From an uncultured Clostridia bacterium (GTDB lineage Bacteria; Bacillota; Clostridia; TANB77; CAG-508), in contig CAKPJR010000052.1 in assembly GCA_934162925.1 (NCBI GenBank), forward strand, positions 1 through 7,585: a DNA stretch of 7,585 nucleotides. The letters run 5' to 3'. Within the stretch, counting starts at the first letter, position 1. Each line of letters begins with the position of its first letter. Both the position numbers and the translations under genes were made by a program. Below are positions 6,708 through 7,585 of the stretch, one piece after another. Below the pieces are notes generated by a model. It did not search any database, was not told where the DNA came from, and saw only the letters and a list, made by a program, of their open reading frames with translations.

Positions 6708-7424
6708 AACAATGCTTCTATTTCTTTTTTCTTTAAATATCTCCATGTCCCTAATGGTAAATCTTTTACTGTCAAATTACCTATTTTACTTCTATGTAAG
6801 CTAAGAACTTTTTTATTAATAGACTCGCACATTCTTCTTATTTGTCTGTTTTTACCTTCATGTATTGTTATTTGTAACCTAGATATATTTTTTTCTTCAT
6901 CTATTTTTAATATTTTAACATCTGCTTTATTTGTTATAAAATCTCCTATATCTACACCATTTTTTAACTTTTCAATTTCTTCATTTGTTATTTTACCTAC
7001 TACTGTAACATTATATGTTTTAGGAATTTGGTGTTTTGGATGTGTTACTTTATATACAAAGTCTCCGGTCATTAGTTAAGATTATTGCACCTGATGTATA
7101 CATATCTAATCTACCTACAGGCACAAGTCTTACGCCTTTTACTTTTACTAAATCTAAAACCGTTTTTCTGTCAAACTGGTCTTTTACAGTAGTAACATAG
7201 TCTATTGGTTTATTTAGCAATATATATACAAATTCTTTTTTTGTAGATTTTATTTCTTTATCATTATACTCTATTTTATCTACATTTGGCTTTATTTTTG
7301 TTCCTAGCTCAGTAATTATTGTTCCATTTACCTTTACCTTACCTTGAAGAATTAGTTCTTCACATTTTCTTCTGGATGCAATTCCATTGTCTGCCAAATA
7401 TTTTTGTAATCTTATTTCTTCCAT
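6695..7424 (-). pseudogene. rluB: 23S rRNA pseudouridine synthase RluB, split by a one-base frameshift
   Basis: RluB converts a uridine of 23S rRNA helix 90 to pseudouridine. Two overlapping frames make up the gene: 7424-7050 (124 codons) and the continuation down to 6695. The first holds the N-terminal S4 RNA-binding domain (RLQKYLADNGIASRRKCEEL, residues 5-24) and the catalytic motif GRLDMYTSGAIILTND with Asp107. The second holds the rest of the catalytic fold, including NRQIRRM and the end motif LPLGTWRYL. The family reading LTND-GDFVYK is broken because the minus strand reads AATGACCGGAGAC; one C too many (7067 or 7068) shifts the frame to a stop at 7052-7050. Removing it gives 242 residues, the normal length. 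The ATG at 7424 has GAAGGA 6 bases upstream. It may be a real recent mutation or a sequence error; no homopolymer is involved. Confidence 0.93.
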
Positions 7425-7460
7425 AATATTTCCTTCTTATTTTATATATAAATTATAATT

Positions 7461-7492
7461 TGTTTAACTTTTTATTTATTCCATGTTAAACA
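7461..7492. repeat. 8-bp inverted repeat upstream of rluB
   Basis: TGTTTAAC (7461-7468) and GTTAAACA (7485-7492) are perfect inverted copies 16 bases apart. A perfect TATAAT lies just downstream on the minus strand (7457-7452) but without a good -35 at the right distance, so the rluB promoter remains uncertain. The repeat could be an operator or a leader hairpin. Confidence 0.35.
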
Positions 7493-7526
7493 GGCTATAA
7501 ATTTAAATTGCCTCATTCTTTGTCGG

Positions 7527-7554
7527 ATTAATGAAAAATTTATTTTTCATTAAT
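7527..7554. repeat. 28-base palindrome upstream of rluB
   Basis: ATTAATGAAAAAT (7527-7539) is a perfect inverted copy of 7542-7554, with only TT between. It folds into a 12-13 pair hairpin. No T-run follows on either strand, so it is not a standard terminator; it may be an operator or the end of an upstream gene outside the window. The rest of 7425-7585 shows no gene. Confidence 0.5.
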
Positions 7555-7585
7555 TTGTTCAAAGATAACACTATTAATTTTTACA

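Noticed and set aside
7050..7072. Programmed frameshift or translational reinitiation in rluB
   Set aside because: No slippery heptamer and no ribosome site ahead of the second ATG; a plain one-base insertion explains it.
6699..7079. 126-codon plus-strand open frame opposite rluB
   Set aside because: Its length comes from AT-rich antisense sequence; the minus-strand protein has clear RluB motifs.
1..7585. CRISPR array, tRNA or rRNA genes
   Set aside because: No regularly spaced direct repeats and no tRNA- or rRNA-like stretches were seen on either strand.

Overview
The DNA is very AT-rich, uses the standard code, has strong AGGAGG-type ribosome sites and encodes Bacillota-type proteins. A flippase of the SpoVB/YtgP group next to a short HU gene is a gene order I recall from clostridia. 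My best guess is an anaerobic, clostridia-like Bacillota chromosome; the sequence does not fix the genus.

Layout, left to right. (1) Positions 1-2083, minus strand: a SpoVB-like lipid flippase followed by the HU gene hup, whose last codon and stop lie outside the window. (2) Positions 2080-2338, divergent intergenic region: a roughly 150-bp palindromic repeat element with a GC-rich core, then a promoter and start region for the next gene. (3) Positions 2339-4651, plus strand: a large membrane-anchored VirD4/TraG-type coupling ATPase. (4) Positions 4658-4691: a bidirectional terminator between convergent genes. (5) Positions 4703-6459, minus strand: a two-gene unit, an S1-domain RNA-binding protein followed 20 bases later by a winged-helix protein resembling the replication-relaxation family, driven by a near-consensus promoter. 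(6) Positions 6460-6694: an AT-rich spacer with an apparent plus-strand small RNA unit (extended -10, alternative hairpins, terminator-like end). (7) Positions 6695-7424, minus strand: the 23S rRNA pseudouridine synthase gene rluB, split by a one-base frameshift. (8) Positions 7425-7585: AT-rich leader with a 28-base palindrome.

Functionally, the ends are housekeeping (nucleoid protein, cell-envelope flippase, rRNA modification), while the middle 2.3-6.5 kb looks accessory. It holds a coupling-protein ATPase without any relaxase, VirB4, channel or integrase gene in view, facing a DNA-binding-type protein of a family often linked to plasmid and conjugative functions, which is co-transcribed with an S1 RNA-binding protein. 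This orphan trio is the best candidate for an undescribed system, but no function can be read from sequence alone. Other points worth checking are a possible AUU start codon in the flippase gene, the paired GC-rich hairpins with compensating differences, the small RNA candidate and the rluB frameshift.
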